Assembly (NCBI RefSeq): GCF_000737325.1 | Contig: NZ_CP011125.1 | Span: 7,936,001-8,000,000, forward strand | Direction: 5' to 3' | DNA length: 64,000 nt | DNA from: Sandaracinus amylolyticus | GTDB taxonomy: Bacteria > Myxococcota_A > Polyangia > Polyangiales > Sandaracinaceae | Shown: positions 16,246 through 25,533 of the stretch, piece after piece | How positions within the stretch are numbered: position 1 is the first letter of the stretch | How the letters are laid out: every line of letters begins with the position of its first letter | Made by a program: the position numbers and the translations under genes | Notes under the pieces: generated by a model | Told to the model about the DNA's origin: nothing | Database searches by the model: none | What the model saw: only the letters and a program-made list of their open reading frames with translations

Positions 16246-17892
16246 ATGCTCGGAGGGGGATCGATCTCGCGCTCGCTCGTCGCGCTCGCCGCGCTCGCCG
16301 GCTGCGCGGGAGAGCCATCGACGACGACGCTCACCCACGCGCCGCCCGTCGCGACCGCGCCGGTGCCGACGTTGCGCGCGTCGCTGCGGCCCGCGGACGA
16401 TCAGCTCGTCGCGGCCGATCCCTTGCTCGACGGATTCGACGGATGGCCGATCACGTTCGAGGTGAGCGCGTCCCGCGATCGCTGCGAGATCGCGCTCGCG
16501 CGCGACGGCACCACGCTGCGTCGGCTCGACGGCTGCGACGCGCGCTGGGACGGGCGCGACGAGTCGGGCGACATCGTCGCGCCGGGCGCGCTGGTCGCCA
16601 CCGCGCGTCTCGTTCGTGCCGACGGATCCGAGCGTGCGCGCGCGGAGAGCGCGCTCGAGGTCGTACGGCTCGGGATCGATTGCGTGCAGCTCGAGGGCCC
16701 GTCGCGCGTGCCGCTGCTCTATCGCGCGACCGCGGGGCTGCGCGACGGCTGGTACGAGGTCGGATCCGCGATGGTCCCCTGGCAGCTCGCGCGCGACGCG
16801 AGCGAGGGCGCGGACGCGGTCGCGCTCGAGCTCGCCGACGGCACGCCGCGGGCGCTCCCGGCGCCGTGGGACGACGTGCTCTCTCCGCCGCTCGACGAGC
16901 GCTCCGACGACGGCGTGGAGCACGACACGTACAGCCTTCCGACCGCGTGGATCGCGGGCGCCGAGATCACGGCGCGCGTGCGTCTCGCGTCGATCGTCGC
17001 GGGCGGGATCGAAGGCGCGCCGCGCGACGTCGAGGTCCGCGTCGTCGCGCCCGAGGGGCTCGCGATCGAAGGCGAGGATCGCTTCGCCGAGGGCGCGGAG
17101 ATCTTCGCGCGCACCACGAGCTCGCCGGTGCCCGCGGTGGGGCGCTACGACGTCGCGTGGCGCTTCACCTTCGAGGCGCGTCGCGGCGACGGTGCGTGGC
17201 AGCGGATCCCGGGCGCGACCACGCCGGCGCTGCGGCTTTACGGGCTCGTCGCGGAGCCGGTGTTCGATCTCGATCGCGTGCCCTACCGCGCGTGGGTCGA
17301 CGTCGTGGATCGCATCGCGACGTGGGTCGACGGCGCGAGCGCGGACGAGCGCGAGGTCGCGGCCGCGATCGTCGAGGGCATCTACACGACGATGGGGCTT
17401 CGCTACGACACCGCGCGGGGCGCGTCGTTCTACACCGACTACGCGACCGACTTCTCGGGCGCGACGTTCTCGATGCAGCGCTTCGAGGAGCGCGCCTCGG
17501 GCTCGGTCGTCAACTGCAGCGACGCCGCGTCGATCCTGACCGCGTACGCGAACATGGTCGGCATCGACCTGCGCTACCACATCCTCACGAACGTCGCGGG
17601 CGCGCAGGTCGGCTTCGACCTCAACTACATCCGCGCGATCGGCGGCACCGAGTTCGACGAGACGCCCTTCGACTCGGGGCGCGGTGGCTTCCGCTACCAC
17701 GCGATCGTCGGATCGCGCGACGGTCGCACCTGGGACGCGACGCTCGCGGTCGACGGTGACGGCACGCCCGCGGCGCCGCCCCACCTGCCGCTCCTCGTGC
17801 AGGGGCTCGAGCCCGACGTGTACCTCGCGGCGCTCTCGTCGGAGCCCGCGCGCATCCGCGCCGACTACGACGAGCGAGTGAGGATCCGATGA
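16246..17892 (+). CDS. Lipoprotein with transglutaminase-like domain
   Basis: A 548-residue lipoprotein: MLGGG...LAALAGC, with the Cys near residue 20. The C-terminal third carries a papain-like transglutaminase/protease core. A possible triad is C424 (in VNCSDAAS), H485 (in RYHAIV) and D497 (in WDATL). The middle region (residues 60-320) is beta-rich, and part of it resembles a FlgD-like or immunoglobulin-like fold (RWDGRDESGDIVAPG). It probably acts in the periplasm or at the cell surface on proteins or peptidoglycan; the substrate is unknown. Its TGA overlaps the start of the next gene by four bases. Confidence 0.8.
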   Translation: MLGGGSISRSLVALAALAGCAGEPSTTTLTHAPPVATAPVPTLRASLRPADDQLVAADPLLDGFDGWPITFEVSASRDRCEIALARDGTTLRRLDGCDARWDGRDESGDIVAPGALVATARLVRADGSERARAESALEVVRLGIDCVQLEGPSRVPLLYRATAGLRDGWYEVGSAMVPWQLARDASEGADAVALELADGTPRALPAPWDDVLSPPLDERSDDGVEHDTYSLPTAWIAGAEITARVRLASIVAGGIEGAPRDVEVRVVAPEGLAIEGEDRFAEGAEIFARTTSSPVPAVGRYDVAWRFTFEARRGDGAWQRIPGATTPALRLYGLVAEPVFDLDRVPYRAWVDVVDRIATWVDGASADEREVAAAIVEGIYTTMGLRYDTARGASFYTDYATDFSGATFSMQRFEERASGSVVNCSDAASILTAYANMVGIDLRYHILTNVAGAQVGFDLNYIRAIGGTEFDETPFDSGRGGFRYHAIVGSRDGRTWDATLAVDGDGTPAAPPHLPLLVQGLEPDVYLAALSSEPARIRADYDERVRIR

Positions 17893-18575
17893 GGACGCTG
17901 CTCTGCTCGCTGCTCCTCGTGCTCGCGCTCGCGGCGAGCGCGTCGGCGCAGGCGCGCGCAGGGGTCGCGATCGACGCGCTGCGCGCGGCGCTCGCCGAGG
18001 ACGGGCTCGAGCTGCGCGAGATCGAGCTCGACGACGAGGCCGATCGCCCGGTGCGCCTCGAGATCGCGCGCATCGGCGCGGGGGGCGCGGTCGCGCTGCT
18101 CGACGTGCAGGTGCGCGAGAGCGAGCGCGAAGCGAGCGCGACGGCACGCGCGCGGATCGAGGTCGAGAGCACGCACGGGCTCGTGGTGCGCGGCGCCGAT
18201 GTCTGGGCCGACGTGGCGCACGGCGCTGCGGGGCTCGTGGTCGCGCGCGATGCGAACGTGGTCGCGATCGTGCGAACGATCGATCGACGCGTGGACGCCA
18301 TGACGATCCTCGAGCGGGTGCGCGCCGCGATCGCGCACGCTCCGGTGAGCGCGACGCGCCGCGATGCACCGCGCGTCGAGGTCCCGCGCGACCTCGCGAT
18401 CGGCGCGTCGTTCGGCGTGCCCGTGCCGCGCGAGCTGATCGCGGCGCGCGTGATCGCCGAGGGCCCGGGCTACGCGCGGCGCACGCCGCGCGGGTGGATG
18501 GTGACGCGCACCGCGCAGGGCGCGCTCACCGTGCGCGTGATCGGCGTCGACGCGCTCTTGCGCCCGCTGCGTTAG
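17889..18575 (+). CDS. Exported hypothetical protein coupled to the transglutaminase-like lipoprotein
   Basis: A 228-residue protein whose ATG overlaps the TGA of the preceding gene (ATGA at 17889), so the two are translated together. A signal peptide occupies residues 1-20 (LLVLALAASASAQ). The mature part is mixed alpha/beta with no Cys and no recognised family. It may be a partner or inhibitor of the transglutaminase-like protein, an inference from coupling only. No homologous domain is claimed. Confidence 0.75.
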   Translation: MRTLLCSLLLVLALAASASAQARAGVAIDALRAALAEDGLELREIELDDEADRPVRLEIARIGAGGAVALLDVQVRESEREASATARARIEVESTHGLVVRGADVWADVAHGAAGLVVARDANVVAIVRTIDRRVDAMTILERVRAAIAHAPVSATRRDAPRVEVPRDLAIGASFGVPVPRELIAARVIAEGPGYARRTPRGWMVTRTAQGALTVRVIGVDALLRPLR

Positions 18576-18751
18576 TCCGGCTCGCGGCGTGGATCGCGCG
18601 GGTCCCGGGGCGGCGGGATCTCCTCCACCGCGGGCGCGCGCCGGGGCGTCCGGGCGCGTCCGATCGACACCGAGCGCATCGCGTCGTCGGCGCGCGGCGG
18701 CGCCGGCGACGTCGGTCGCTCGAGCGGAGGAGGGGTCGGGCGCGACGCCAT
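18572..18751 (-). CDS. Possible small proline/arginine-rich protein
   Basis: A 59-residue ORF from the ATG at 18751, rich in Pro and Arg (RPTPPPLERPTSPAPPR, and IPPPRDPRDPRREPD at the end). It has no ribosome binding site and no recognised domain. Its stop overlaps the stop of the plus-strand gene by four bases. Long open frames arise easily at this GC content, so this is a weak call. It lies in the 377-base gap between 18575 and 18953, which otherwise holds nothing I can identify. Confidence 0.3.
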   Translation of the reverse strand: MASRPTPPPLERPTSPAPPRADDAMRSVSIGRARTPRRAPAVEEIPPPRDPRDPRREPD

Positions 18752-18952
18752 CGAGTGTCGCGCAATCCTGTACGAAATCACACGTGGGCGGCAATGTTTC
18801 CGCGGGGGCGGCGAGGTCACGTGGGGAGCATCGTCCCCGCTGCTCGGGCTCGTAGGCTCCGCTCCGGCGGTGTCCGCGCCGCGATGCGGTCGCGTTTCCC
18901 TCGTGATCTCGTCGAGCCTGCGCGCGGCACGCGCGTTGCGCAGGGCCGGCGC

Positions 18953-20596
18953 GTGCGCCGCCTGCCATCGATCGCCGTCGTGCTCGCGCTCGTGGGATGC
19001 GAAGGGGTCGTGCTCGACGACCCCGCGTCGCCCGGGCGCGCGACCTCCGCGAGCTACGAGCCCGGACCCGCGGTGCTCCCACGGCTCACCGCGAGGCAGT
19101 ACCGCCGCTCGGTGGAGGACCTGCTGGGCGGACCGGTCCCCGAGAGCGCCGTCGAGGCGGACACCACGCCGTTCCTGTTCGCGTCGATCGGCGCCGCGAG
19201 CACCACGCTGTCGGCGCGCGGCGCGCAGCAATTCGAAGAGGCCGCGCACGTCGCCGCCGACGCGGTGTTCGCCGACGAAGCACGACGCGGTGCGCTCGTC
19301 GGGTGCGCCCCGGCGAGCGCCGACGATCTCTGTGCACGCGCGTTCGTCGCGCGCTTCCTGCGCCGCGCGTTCCGCCGGGCGATCGAGGACGACGAGCTCG
19401 AGCGCTGGATGACGCTCGCGCGCGTCGAGCCCGACGTCTGGCGCGGCCTCGCGAGCCTCGTCGCCGGCGCGCTCCAGTCGCCCTCGTTCGTCTACCGCGT
19501 CGAGCTCGGCGATCCCGATCCCACGCGCCCCGGATGGAGCCGCCTGCACGGGTACGAGCTCGCGAGCCGCCTCTCGTTCGTGCTGTGGGGGCGCGTTCCC
19601 GACGCCGCGCTGCTCGACGCCGCCGAGCGCGGCGTGCTCGACACGCACGAAGGTCTCCGCCACGAAGCGCGCCGCCTCCTCGGCGACGATCGCGCGCGCG
19701 AGACGGTGCGCGCGTTCTTCCGCGAGTACCTCGGCCTCGCGGCGCTCGACGCGCTCGATCGCGATCCGACGCTCTTCCCCTCGTTCACGCCCGCGCTCGG
19801 TCGCTCGATGCGCGGCGAGATCGAGCGCCTCGTCGAGCACGTCGTGTTCGAGCAGGACGGCGACTTCCGCGCGATCTTCGACTCGCCGGTCACGTTCGTG
19901 GACGCGCCGCTCGCCGCGCTGTACGAGCTGCCGATCGCGCTCGACGACGCCGACGAAGAAGGCTTCGTCCGCGTGACGCTCCCGGCCGGCGGCGTGCGCG
20001 CGGGCCTCCTCACCACGGCGGGCTTCCTCGCGGCGCAGGCGCACCCGAACCTCACGTCGCCCACGCGCCGCGGCAAGTTCGTGCGCGAGCGCCTGCTCTG
20101 CCAGCTCGTCGCCGATCCGCCGCAGGACATCGAGCTCGATCTCGGCGAGGCCGAGGACGACGACGGAAGGCCGCGCACGCTGCGCGAGCGCCTCGCGATG
20201 CACCGCGAGAACCCGGCGTGCGCGACGTGCCACGCGCAGATCGATCCGATCGGCCTCGGCATGGAGGACTTCGACGCGATCGGCGCGCACCGCACGCTCG
20301 AGGCGGGGCGCGCGATCGACGCGACCGGAGACCTCGACGCGCTGGCGTTCGAGGGCGCGCGCGAGCTCGGCGAGCTGATGCGCCACGACGGTCGCGTGCC
20401 CGCGTGCGTGACGCGCCAGCTCTTCCGCCACGCGATCGGGCGGCTCGAAGAGGAGCGCGAGCGGCGCGCGATCGAGGAGCTGACCGAGCGCTTCGCGGAG
20501 AGCGGGTTCCGCTTCCGCGAGCTGCTCTTCGCGCTGGTCACGAGCGAGGCGTTCCGCACGGTGCGCACCACCGAGATCGAGGAGGAAGCGCGATGA
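18953..20596 (+). CDS. DUF1592/DUF1588-type exported protein with one heme-like CxxCH
   Basis: A 547-residue lipoprotein if started at the GTG at 18953 (VRRLP...LALVGC); an ATG at 18884 is an alternative. The order of domains matches the planctomycete/myxobacterial DUF1587-1595-1592-1588-1585 family: LTARQYRRSVEDLLG near residue 42, the ARAFVARFLRRAFRR region, RLSFVLWGRVPDAALL, GLLTTAGFLAAQAHPNLTSP, then a single CATCH (C423, C426, H427), followed by IDPIGLGMEDFDAIG. These proteins occur with DUF1552 partners, as here; their biochemical role is not established. Stop and next start overlap (ATGA). Confidence 0.85.
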   Translation: MRRLPSIAVVLALVGCEGVVLDDPASPGRATSASYEPGPAVLPRLTARQYRRSVEDLLGGPVPESAVEADTTPFLFASIGAASTTLSARGAQQFEEAAHVAADAVFADEARRGALVGCAPASADDLCARAFVARFLRRAFRRAIEDDELERWMTLARVEPDVWRGLASLVAGALQSPSFVYRVELGDPDPTRPGWSRLHGYELASRLSFVLWGRVPDAALLDAAERGVLDTHEGLRHEARRLLGDDRARETVRAFFREYLGLAALDALDRDPTLFPSFTPALGRSMRGEIERLVEHVVFEQDGDFRAIFDSPVTFVDAPLAALYELPIALDDADEEGFVRVTLPAGGVRAGLLTTAGFLAAQAHPNLTSPTRRGKFVRERLLCQLVADPPQDIELDLGEAEDDDGRPRTLRERLAMHRENPACATCHAQIDPIGLGMEDFDAIGAHRTLEAGRAIDATGDLDALAFEGARELGELMRHDGRVPACVTRQLFRHAIGRLEEERERRAIEELTERFAESGFRFRELLFALVTSEAFRTVRTTEIEEEAR

Positions 20597-21960
20597 GGCT
20601 CTCGCGACGCGCGATGCTCCGCGGTGCGCTCGGCGGCGCGGTGTGCACGATGGGCCTGCCGCTGCTCGACGCGATGCTCGACGGTCACGGCACCGCGCAC
20701 GCCGACGGCACCGCGCTCCCGAAGCGCTTCGCGGTGTTCTTCTGGGCGAACGGGCTGCCGTGGCACGGCGCGCACGGCCACGGTCGGCCGGATCACTGGA
20801 CGCCGAGCACGATCGGCGCGGGCTGGAGCGCGACGCCGCTGCTGAGCCCGCTCGCGGGCCTCGAGCCCTCGATCGACGTGATCACCGGGCTCGAGCCGCA
20901 CACCGAGATCCCCAGCGATCCCCCGGGCCAGGGCGACGGCCACATGCGCGGCTGCGCGGTCGCGCTCACCAGCGATCGACCGCGCAGCGAGGGGTTCCAT
21001 CACCCCGATCACGTCTTCGCGTTCCAGCGCGCGACGCTCGATCAGGTGATCGCCGCGCACCCCGACTTCGCGGGGCGCTCGATCCTCGGAACGCAGCCGC
21101 GCTTCCGCTCGATCGAGCTCGCCGTGAGCGGCGCGCGCTTCCACGACTACGGGCACTGGAACGCGATCTCGCACCGCGGGCCCGACATGCTGAACCTGCC
21201 GATGCGCTCGGCGCGCGAGCTCTTCGCGCACCTCTTCGGCGTGCCCGCGGACACGGCGGTGCTCGGCCGTCGCGCGAGCGTGCTCGACGTCGTCGCGGAG
21301 GACGCGCGGGCGCTGCGGCGCCGGCTCGGCGGGCGCGATCGCGAGCGCCTCGATGCGCACCTCGAGCACGTCGGCGAGATCCAGACGCGCCTGCGCGCGG
21401 GCGTCGCGGCGTGCACGACGCCCGCGATGCCGGGCGAGAGCGGCGGTGATCTGATCGCCGAGACCGAGGCCCAGACGCGCCTGCTCGCGCTCGCGATGTC
21501 GTGCGATCTCACGCGCGTCGCGTCGATGATGCTCACCTCGCCCGCGACCACGCACGTCTTCCGCGACGTCGGCGTCGCCGGCGGCATGCACCAGGTCGTG
21601 CACGACGGCGACTGGGACGCGGCGTATCGCGTCACCCAGCGCCAGATGCAGGCGTTGCGCGTGTTCCTCGACGTGCTCGCGTCGGTGCCCGATCACGACG
21701 GCGGGACGCTGCTCGACTCGATGGTCGTCTACGCGACGAGCGAGTACGGCGAGGGCACGACCCACAGCAACCGCGAGCACCCGGTGATCCTCGCGGGCGG
21801 CGCGCGCGGTGCGCTCGCGCGCGGCATCCACGCGCGCGAGCCGGGCGGCAACCTCGCGAAGGTCCACGTCACGATCCTGCGCGCGCTCGGGATCGAGACG
21901 CCGAGCTACGGGTTCCACGGCGCCGAGACGAGCGACGCGATCCCCGGCCTGCTCGTCTGA
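20593..21960 (+). CDS. DUF1552 Tat-exported protein
   Basis: A 455-residue protein starting MRLSRRAMLRGALGG, a twin-arginine (SRRAML) Tat signal, so it is probably exported folded. The body matches the DUF1552 family, which resembles the alkaline-phosphatase/sulfatase-like fold of DUF1501 proteins: FAVFFWANGLPWHG near residue 45, QGDGHMRGCAVALTS near 113, and YATSEYGEGTTHSNREHPVILAGG near 380. The start is fixed by the ATGA overlap with the preceding DUF1592 gene and a GGAGGAAG ribosome binding site. The two are a conserved pair in Myxococcota and Planctomycetes; function is unknown. Confidence 0.87.
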   Translation: MRLSRRAMLRGALGGAVCTMGLPLLDAMLDGHGTAHADGTALPKRFAVFFWANGLPWHGAHGHGRPDHWTPSTIGAGWSATPLLSPLAGLEPSIDVITGLEPHTEIPSDPPGQGDGHMRGCAVALTSDRPRSEGFHHPDHVFAFQRATLDQVIAAHPDFAGRSILGTQPRFRSIELAVSGARFHDYGHWNAISHRGPDMLNLPMRSARELFAHLFGVPADTAVLGRRASVLDVVAEDARALRRRLGGRDRERLDAHLEHVGEIQTRLRAGVAACTTPAMPGESGGDLIAETEAQTRLLALAMSCDLTRVASMMLTSPATTHVFRDVGVAGGMHQVVHDGDWDAAYRVTQRQMQALRVFLDVLASVPDHDGGTLLDSMVVYATSEYGEGTTHSNREHPVILAGGARGALARGIHAREPGGNLAKVHVTILRALGIETPSYGFHGAETSDAIPGLLV

Positions 21961-21967
21961 GCCGCGA

Positions 21968-23341
21968 TCAGAGCCGGAACGGGTAGCTCACCGAGAACGT
22001 CGCGCGCTCGAAGCGATCGAAGCGCGCGTTCCGCACCGCGCGCGCGACGCACGAGCCGACGGGCGTGCCCGCGAATTGTCCGCTCACGTTCGCGCTCGTC
22101 ACACGACCGCTCTCGCCCGCGACGACGATCGCGACGATCGCGGTGCCGTGCTCCCCCTGCGCGCACGCCGACACCGACGCCTCGATGCGCTCCATCGCCG
22201 CGACCACCGAGTCGCGCCCCGGCATCTCGGGCAGATCGACGTCGGGCGCGGGCGCGGGCGCCGCGATCTCGGGCGTGCTGCGCTCGACGCTCGCCTCGGA
22301 CGCGCCCGACGAGGCGCGCACCACGGGCGCGTCGTCGCTCGCTGCGCGCGCGGTCGACGAGCGACGCGACCGCGACGACCGTGAGCGCGATGCACGACCC
22401 TCCTGCGCGGCGACGGGCGCGGGCGCCGCGGGCGCGACGACCGGCGCCGGCGCGGCGACGATCGGCGCAGGCGGCGGCTCGTCACGGACGGGCTCGGTCG
22501 CGGCGACCGGCACGGCGGGCGTCGGATCGCTCGGAGGACGACCGAGCATCGCGCCCGCGACGAGCGCGCCCGCGACGAGCGCACAGCCTCCGAGGATCGC
22601 GCCGCTCATGATGAGGCTGGGCGCGCGCGCGGCCGGCGCGTGCGCGGGCGGCGGGGTCGACGGCGGCGAGATCGTCGGAGGGAGCGCGAGCGGCGCGGCG
22701 AGCGTGGGCGCCTGCGCGGGCGTGCTCCCGCTGAGCGCCGCGAGCACGCGCACGTCGGCGAGCATCGACGCCTCGTCGTCGGAGGCGGCGGGCTTCGGCG
22801 TGCGCTCGGGGCGCTGGCTCGGCAGCGGAGGCGGCTTGGTCGGCGCGGGCCGCTTGCTCGGCACCGGAGGCGGCGTGCGAGGCCCCGGGATCGGAGGCGG
22901 CCCGCTGCGCGGCAGCGCAGGCGGACGTGCCGACGCGAGCCCGAGGACGGCCTCCGAAGGCGCTTCCGGCGTCGACTGCGGCGGGGGGCGCAGCGCGAGC
23001 CGCGCGCGCGGCGGCGGGCTCTCGGAGGCACGCGCCACGCTCGGGGGAGGCGCGCTGCTCGTGCGGGGCGCGAGCGACGGGATCGCCGACGGGCGCGGCA
23101 CCAGCGGTCGCGGCGACGGCGTGCCGTCCGACCCGCCGAGCGGTAGCGTCGGCCGCGCGCTCGGCGACGGCATCACGATCGTCCGCTCCCCCGAGTCGGT
23201 GCCCGCGGTGCTCGGCTCGGCATCGGGCATCGCGAAGATCGCCGCGCCGCACGTGGCGCACTGCACGCGCAGCATCCGCCCGCGCACCTTGCCGTCGGCG
23301 ACCGAGTACCTCGAGCCACACTTCGAGCACGTGATCTTCAT
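21968..23341 (-). CDS. MJ0042 zinc-finger protein with proline-rich linker and AgmX/TonB-like C-terminus
   Basis: A 457-residue protein. Residues 1-40 are an MJ0042-type zinc ribbon: CSKCGSRY at residues 5-12, then CATCGA near 28-32. A proline/serine-rich linker follows to about residue 245, then one membrane span (about residues 247-270, SGAILGGCALVAGALVAGAML), a second Pro/Ala linker and an Arg/Ser-rich stretch. The last 90 residues (GESGRVTSANVSGQFAGTPVGSC...ARF) match the C-terminal domain common in myxobacterial AgmX/gliding-related and TonB-like proteins. A role linking cytoplasm to periplasm is likely; the exact task is unknown. Confidence 0.8.
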   Translation of the reverse strand: MKITCSKCGSRYSVADGKVRGRMLRVQCATCGAAIFAMPDAEPSTAGTDSGERTIVMPSPSARPTLPLGGSDGTPSPRPLVPRPSAIPSLAPRTSSAPPPSVARASESPPPRARLALRPPPQSTPEAPSEAVLGLASARPPALPRSGPPPIPGPRTPPPVPSKRPAPTKPPPLPSQRPERTPKPAASDDEASMLADVRVLAALSGSTPAQAPTLAAPLALPPTISPPSTPPPAHAPAARAPSLIMSGAILGGCALVAGALVAGAMLGRPPSDPTPAVPVAATEPVRDEPPPAPIVAAPAPVVAPAAPAPVAAQEGRASRSRSSRSRRSSTARAASDDAPVVRASSGASEASVERSTPEIAAPAPAPDVDLPEMPGRDSVVAAMERIEASVSACAQGEHGTAIVAIVVAGESGRVTSANVSGQFAGTPVGSCVARAVRNARFDRFERATFSVSYPFRL

Positions 23342-23628
23342 CGCGACCTCCCCCGGAACGGATCTCGGCGCACGCGATCGACGCCGCCCGCTCGATCACT
23401 CCGCACGCACGGGAGAGACGTCGCTCCGCGTGGCGCATCGTCCAGCTCCATCCGCGCGCGACGCGGGGCGGTGTCGCCGCGGGCGTCACGAGACCGCGCG
23501 CGACGTCGCGCGTCGCCACGCAGCTCGATGCGCTGCGCGATCGCGCCACGCTCGACGACGCGGGCGATCCGCGGCTGCGTTGCCGCGCTCCGGGACGGTG
23601 CCGAGATGCGCAGAGAGGAGCGAAGCGC

Positions 23629-24219
23629 GTGGCGACGATCGAAGGGGTCGGCTCGTTCGAGCGGCGTGAGGTCGAGCGCGATCGCACCGAGCTCGATCGC
23701 ATCGAGGACGCGGAGCTCGCGCGACATCCGGCGCGCGCGCGCCTCGTGCGCGGCGCGCGGATGGTCGGCGTCGCGCTGATCGCGGCGATGGCGGGCTACG
23801 TCGCGGGCCGCATCCACGGCGCGATCGCGGTGGGCGCGGTCGAGTCGCAGCTCGAGCGCGCGCAGGCGGAGCACGCCCGCGCGCTCGGTGTCGCCGAGCA
23901 GCACGCCGGTGACGCGAGCGCGCGCGCCGCACGCGCGGAGCAGCACGTCCAGCTGCTCGAGGCCGCGCAGCGCATCGGCATCGCGCGGCGCGCGCTCGAC
24001 GCGCGCAATTTCGGCATCGCCGAGGAGGCGCTGCGCGACGCCGAGCGACGCCTCCGCCCGCTCGAGCAGCGCGTCGAAGGGCTCTCCCCGATCGTCGCGT
24101 CGATCGCCGGCACGCGCGTCGTCGTCGCCGAGGACCTCGCGACCCAGCGCGCCGAGCTCGACGCGCTCGCGGATCGCCTCGACGCGCTCCTCGGATCGAT
24201 CGAGGAGCGCGCCGGCTGA
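23629..24219 (+). CDS. Single-span membrane protein with coiled coil
   Basis: A 196-residue protein from a GTG start with a GAGAGGAG ribosome binding site about 6 bases upstream. A basic/acidic N-terminal segment (residues 1-42) leads to one membrane span (about 44-62, VGVALIAAMAGYVAGRIHG). The remainder is a long Ala/Glu/Arg-rich helix (70-195) with heptad character, likely a periplasmic or cytoplasmic coiled coil. No family name is recognised. The 287 bases before it (23342-23628) hold no supported gene and probably carry the two divergent promoters. Confidence 0.7.
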   Translation: MATIEGVGSFERREVERDRTELDRIEDAELARHPARARLVRGARMVGVALIAAMAGYVAGRIHGAIAVGAVESQLERAQAEHARALGVAEQHAGDASARAARAEQHVQLLEAAQRIGIARRALDARNFGIAEEALRDAERRLRPLEQRVEGLSPIVASIAGTRVVVAEDLATQRAELDALADRLDALLGSIEERAG

Positions 24220-24223
24220 GCGC

Positions 24224-25147
24224 TCACTCGAGACGGTGCTCGAGCAGCCAGCCGACGAGCTTCTCCATCCACGTCGACTGGAAGCTCGGCACGTGCGAGC
24301 CACCCGCGATCGTCCAGAGCTCGGCGTCGTGCCCCTCGGCGCATCCGGTCGACCAGCGCTCGACCGTGGTCTCCGCGCCGTCGAGCGAGGTGACGAGATC
24401 GATCGGCTCGAGCGTCTCGACCGCGGCGACGTCGCATCCCGCGCGCCCCGCCCAGCGCTCCACCGCGGTGCGCGCCGACGGGTAGTACGCGGTGCCGGTG
24501 AACGACACCGTCTCGTCCGCGTCGCCGTGCACGTGCAGCACGGAGACCGGATGCGCCGGCTCGCAGTCGGTGTCGTTCAGGAAGTCCGCGCCCGCGAGGC
24601 CGCCGATCGCGGCGACGCGATCCGAGAGCTCGCAGGCCATCCGGAAGCTCATGTAGCTGCCGTTCGAGTGCCCGATGAAGTACACGCGCGACGTGTCGAC
24701 CGGGACGACGCTCTCCGCTTCGTCGAGCAGCGACGTGAGGTACGCGACGTCGTCGACGCCGGTCATGTCGAAGTCACAGCACGCCGTCGTCGCGTTCCAG
24801 AAGCGGTTCCCGCGCGAGTCGGTCGTGCCGTTCGGCAGCAGGAGGTAGAAGCCCATCGAGCGCGCGGCCTGGGTCGCGCGCCAGTACGTGTCCTGCAGCG
24901 GCGCGCTCGCGGAGTACCCGTGCAGCAGCACGACCAGCGGCAGCGGCGTGGTGCCGTCGTGCGCATCGGGCACGACGAGGCGCGCCGGGCGTTCCGCGGG
25001 CCCGATCTCGCTCGGCGGCCCCGTCGGCGCTCCGGCATCGGGCGTGGCGGTCGACGCGTCGTCGACCATCGAGTCGTCGCTCGAGCCCTCGCACGCGAGC
25101 GTCGCGAGGGCGGAGGTCACCAGCAACACGCGAGCAGAGATGCGCAT
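24224..25147 (-). CDS. Lipoprotein esterase of the LpqC / polyhydroxybutyrate depolymerase type
   Basis: A 307-residue alpha/beta hydrolase with a lipoprotein signal (lipobox ATLAC, Cys 19) and an Asp/Thr/Pro linker. The oxyanion-hole motif is LLHGYSAS (residues 74-81). The nucleophile is S161 in GHSNGS. An acid is likely in HGDADETV (about residue 205), and the catalytic His in GGSHVPSFQ near the end. This set is typical of secreted feruloyl esterase / PHB-depolymerase-like enzymes (LpqC family). It should cleave esters at the cell surface; the substrate is unknown. It converges on the coiled-coil gene with four bases between stops. Confidence 0.87.
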   Translation of the reverse strand: MRISARVLLVTSALATLACEGSSDDSMVDDASTATPDAGAPTGPPSEIGPAERPARLVVPDAHDGTTPLPLVVLLHGYSASAPLQDTYWRATQAARSMGFYLLLPNGTTDSRGNRFWNATTACCDFDMTGVDDVAYLTSLLDEAESVVPVDTSRVYFIGHSNGSYMSFRMACELSDRVAAIGGLAGADFLNDTDCEPAHPVSVLHVHGDADETVSFTGTAYYPSARTAVERWAGRAGCDVAAVETLEPIDLVTSLDGAETTVERWSTGCAEGHDAELWTIAGGSHVPSFQSTWMEKLVGWLLEHRLE

Positions 25148-25202
25148 GGCCGGGAGGAGTACCCGATCTCGACGCGCTGCGTCGAGACCACGCGCCTCGA
25201 TC

Positions 25203-25496
25203 TCAGGCCGGTGCGTGCTTCGCCGCGTCGAGCTCGCGCTTGGTCTCCGCGATCAGCTGCCGGCACTCCATCCGTCGGACGCCGAGCAGGTAGGCCTGCA
25301 CGCCGATCAGCGCCGGCGTGCACACGAGGACCACGCCCGCGACGAGCGGACCGAACAAGAAATACGCGGGAATCGCGAGCAGCGCGAAGAACGCGAGGCG
25401 ATGCTTGCGATGCCACTGACGCTCGAGGATCGAGAGCTCGTGCTCGAGGCGCGTCACCTCGGACTGCAGCATCGGGATGCGCTGGACTGCGGCCAT
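25203..25496 (-). CDS. Small two-span membrane protein
   Basis: A 97-residue product from the ATG at 25496; a GTG at 25517 would add seven residues. A short helix with heptads (MLQSEVTRLEHELSILERQW) precedes two hydrophobic segments, about residues 34-52 and 53-72, and a charged C-terminal helix. No family is recognised. The coding pattern is consistent with a real gene: third-position GC, no rare codons and a clean boundary with both neighbours. Confidence 0.65.
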   Translation of the reverse strand: MAAVQRIPMLQSEVTRLEHELSILERQWHRKHRLAFFALLAIPAYFLFGPLVAGVVLVCTPALIGVQAYLLGVRRMECRQLIAETKRELDAAKHAPA

Positions 25497-25533
25497 CGAC
25501 CGCTGATTTGCGGCCACCCGGCGAGCCCGTCAA

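Noticed and set aside
12973-17892. Very long plus-strand ORF (1639 codons)
   Set aside because: Its first two thirds is the antisense shadow of the RND gene and is extremely rich in Arg and His. Only the part from 16246 is a real gene.
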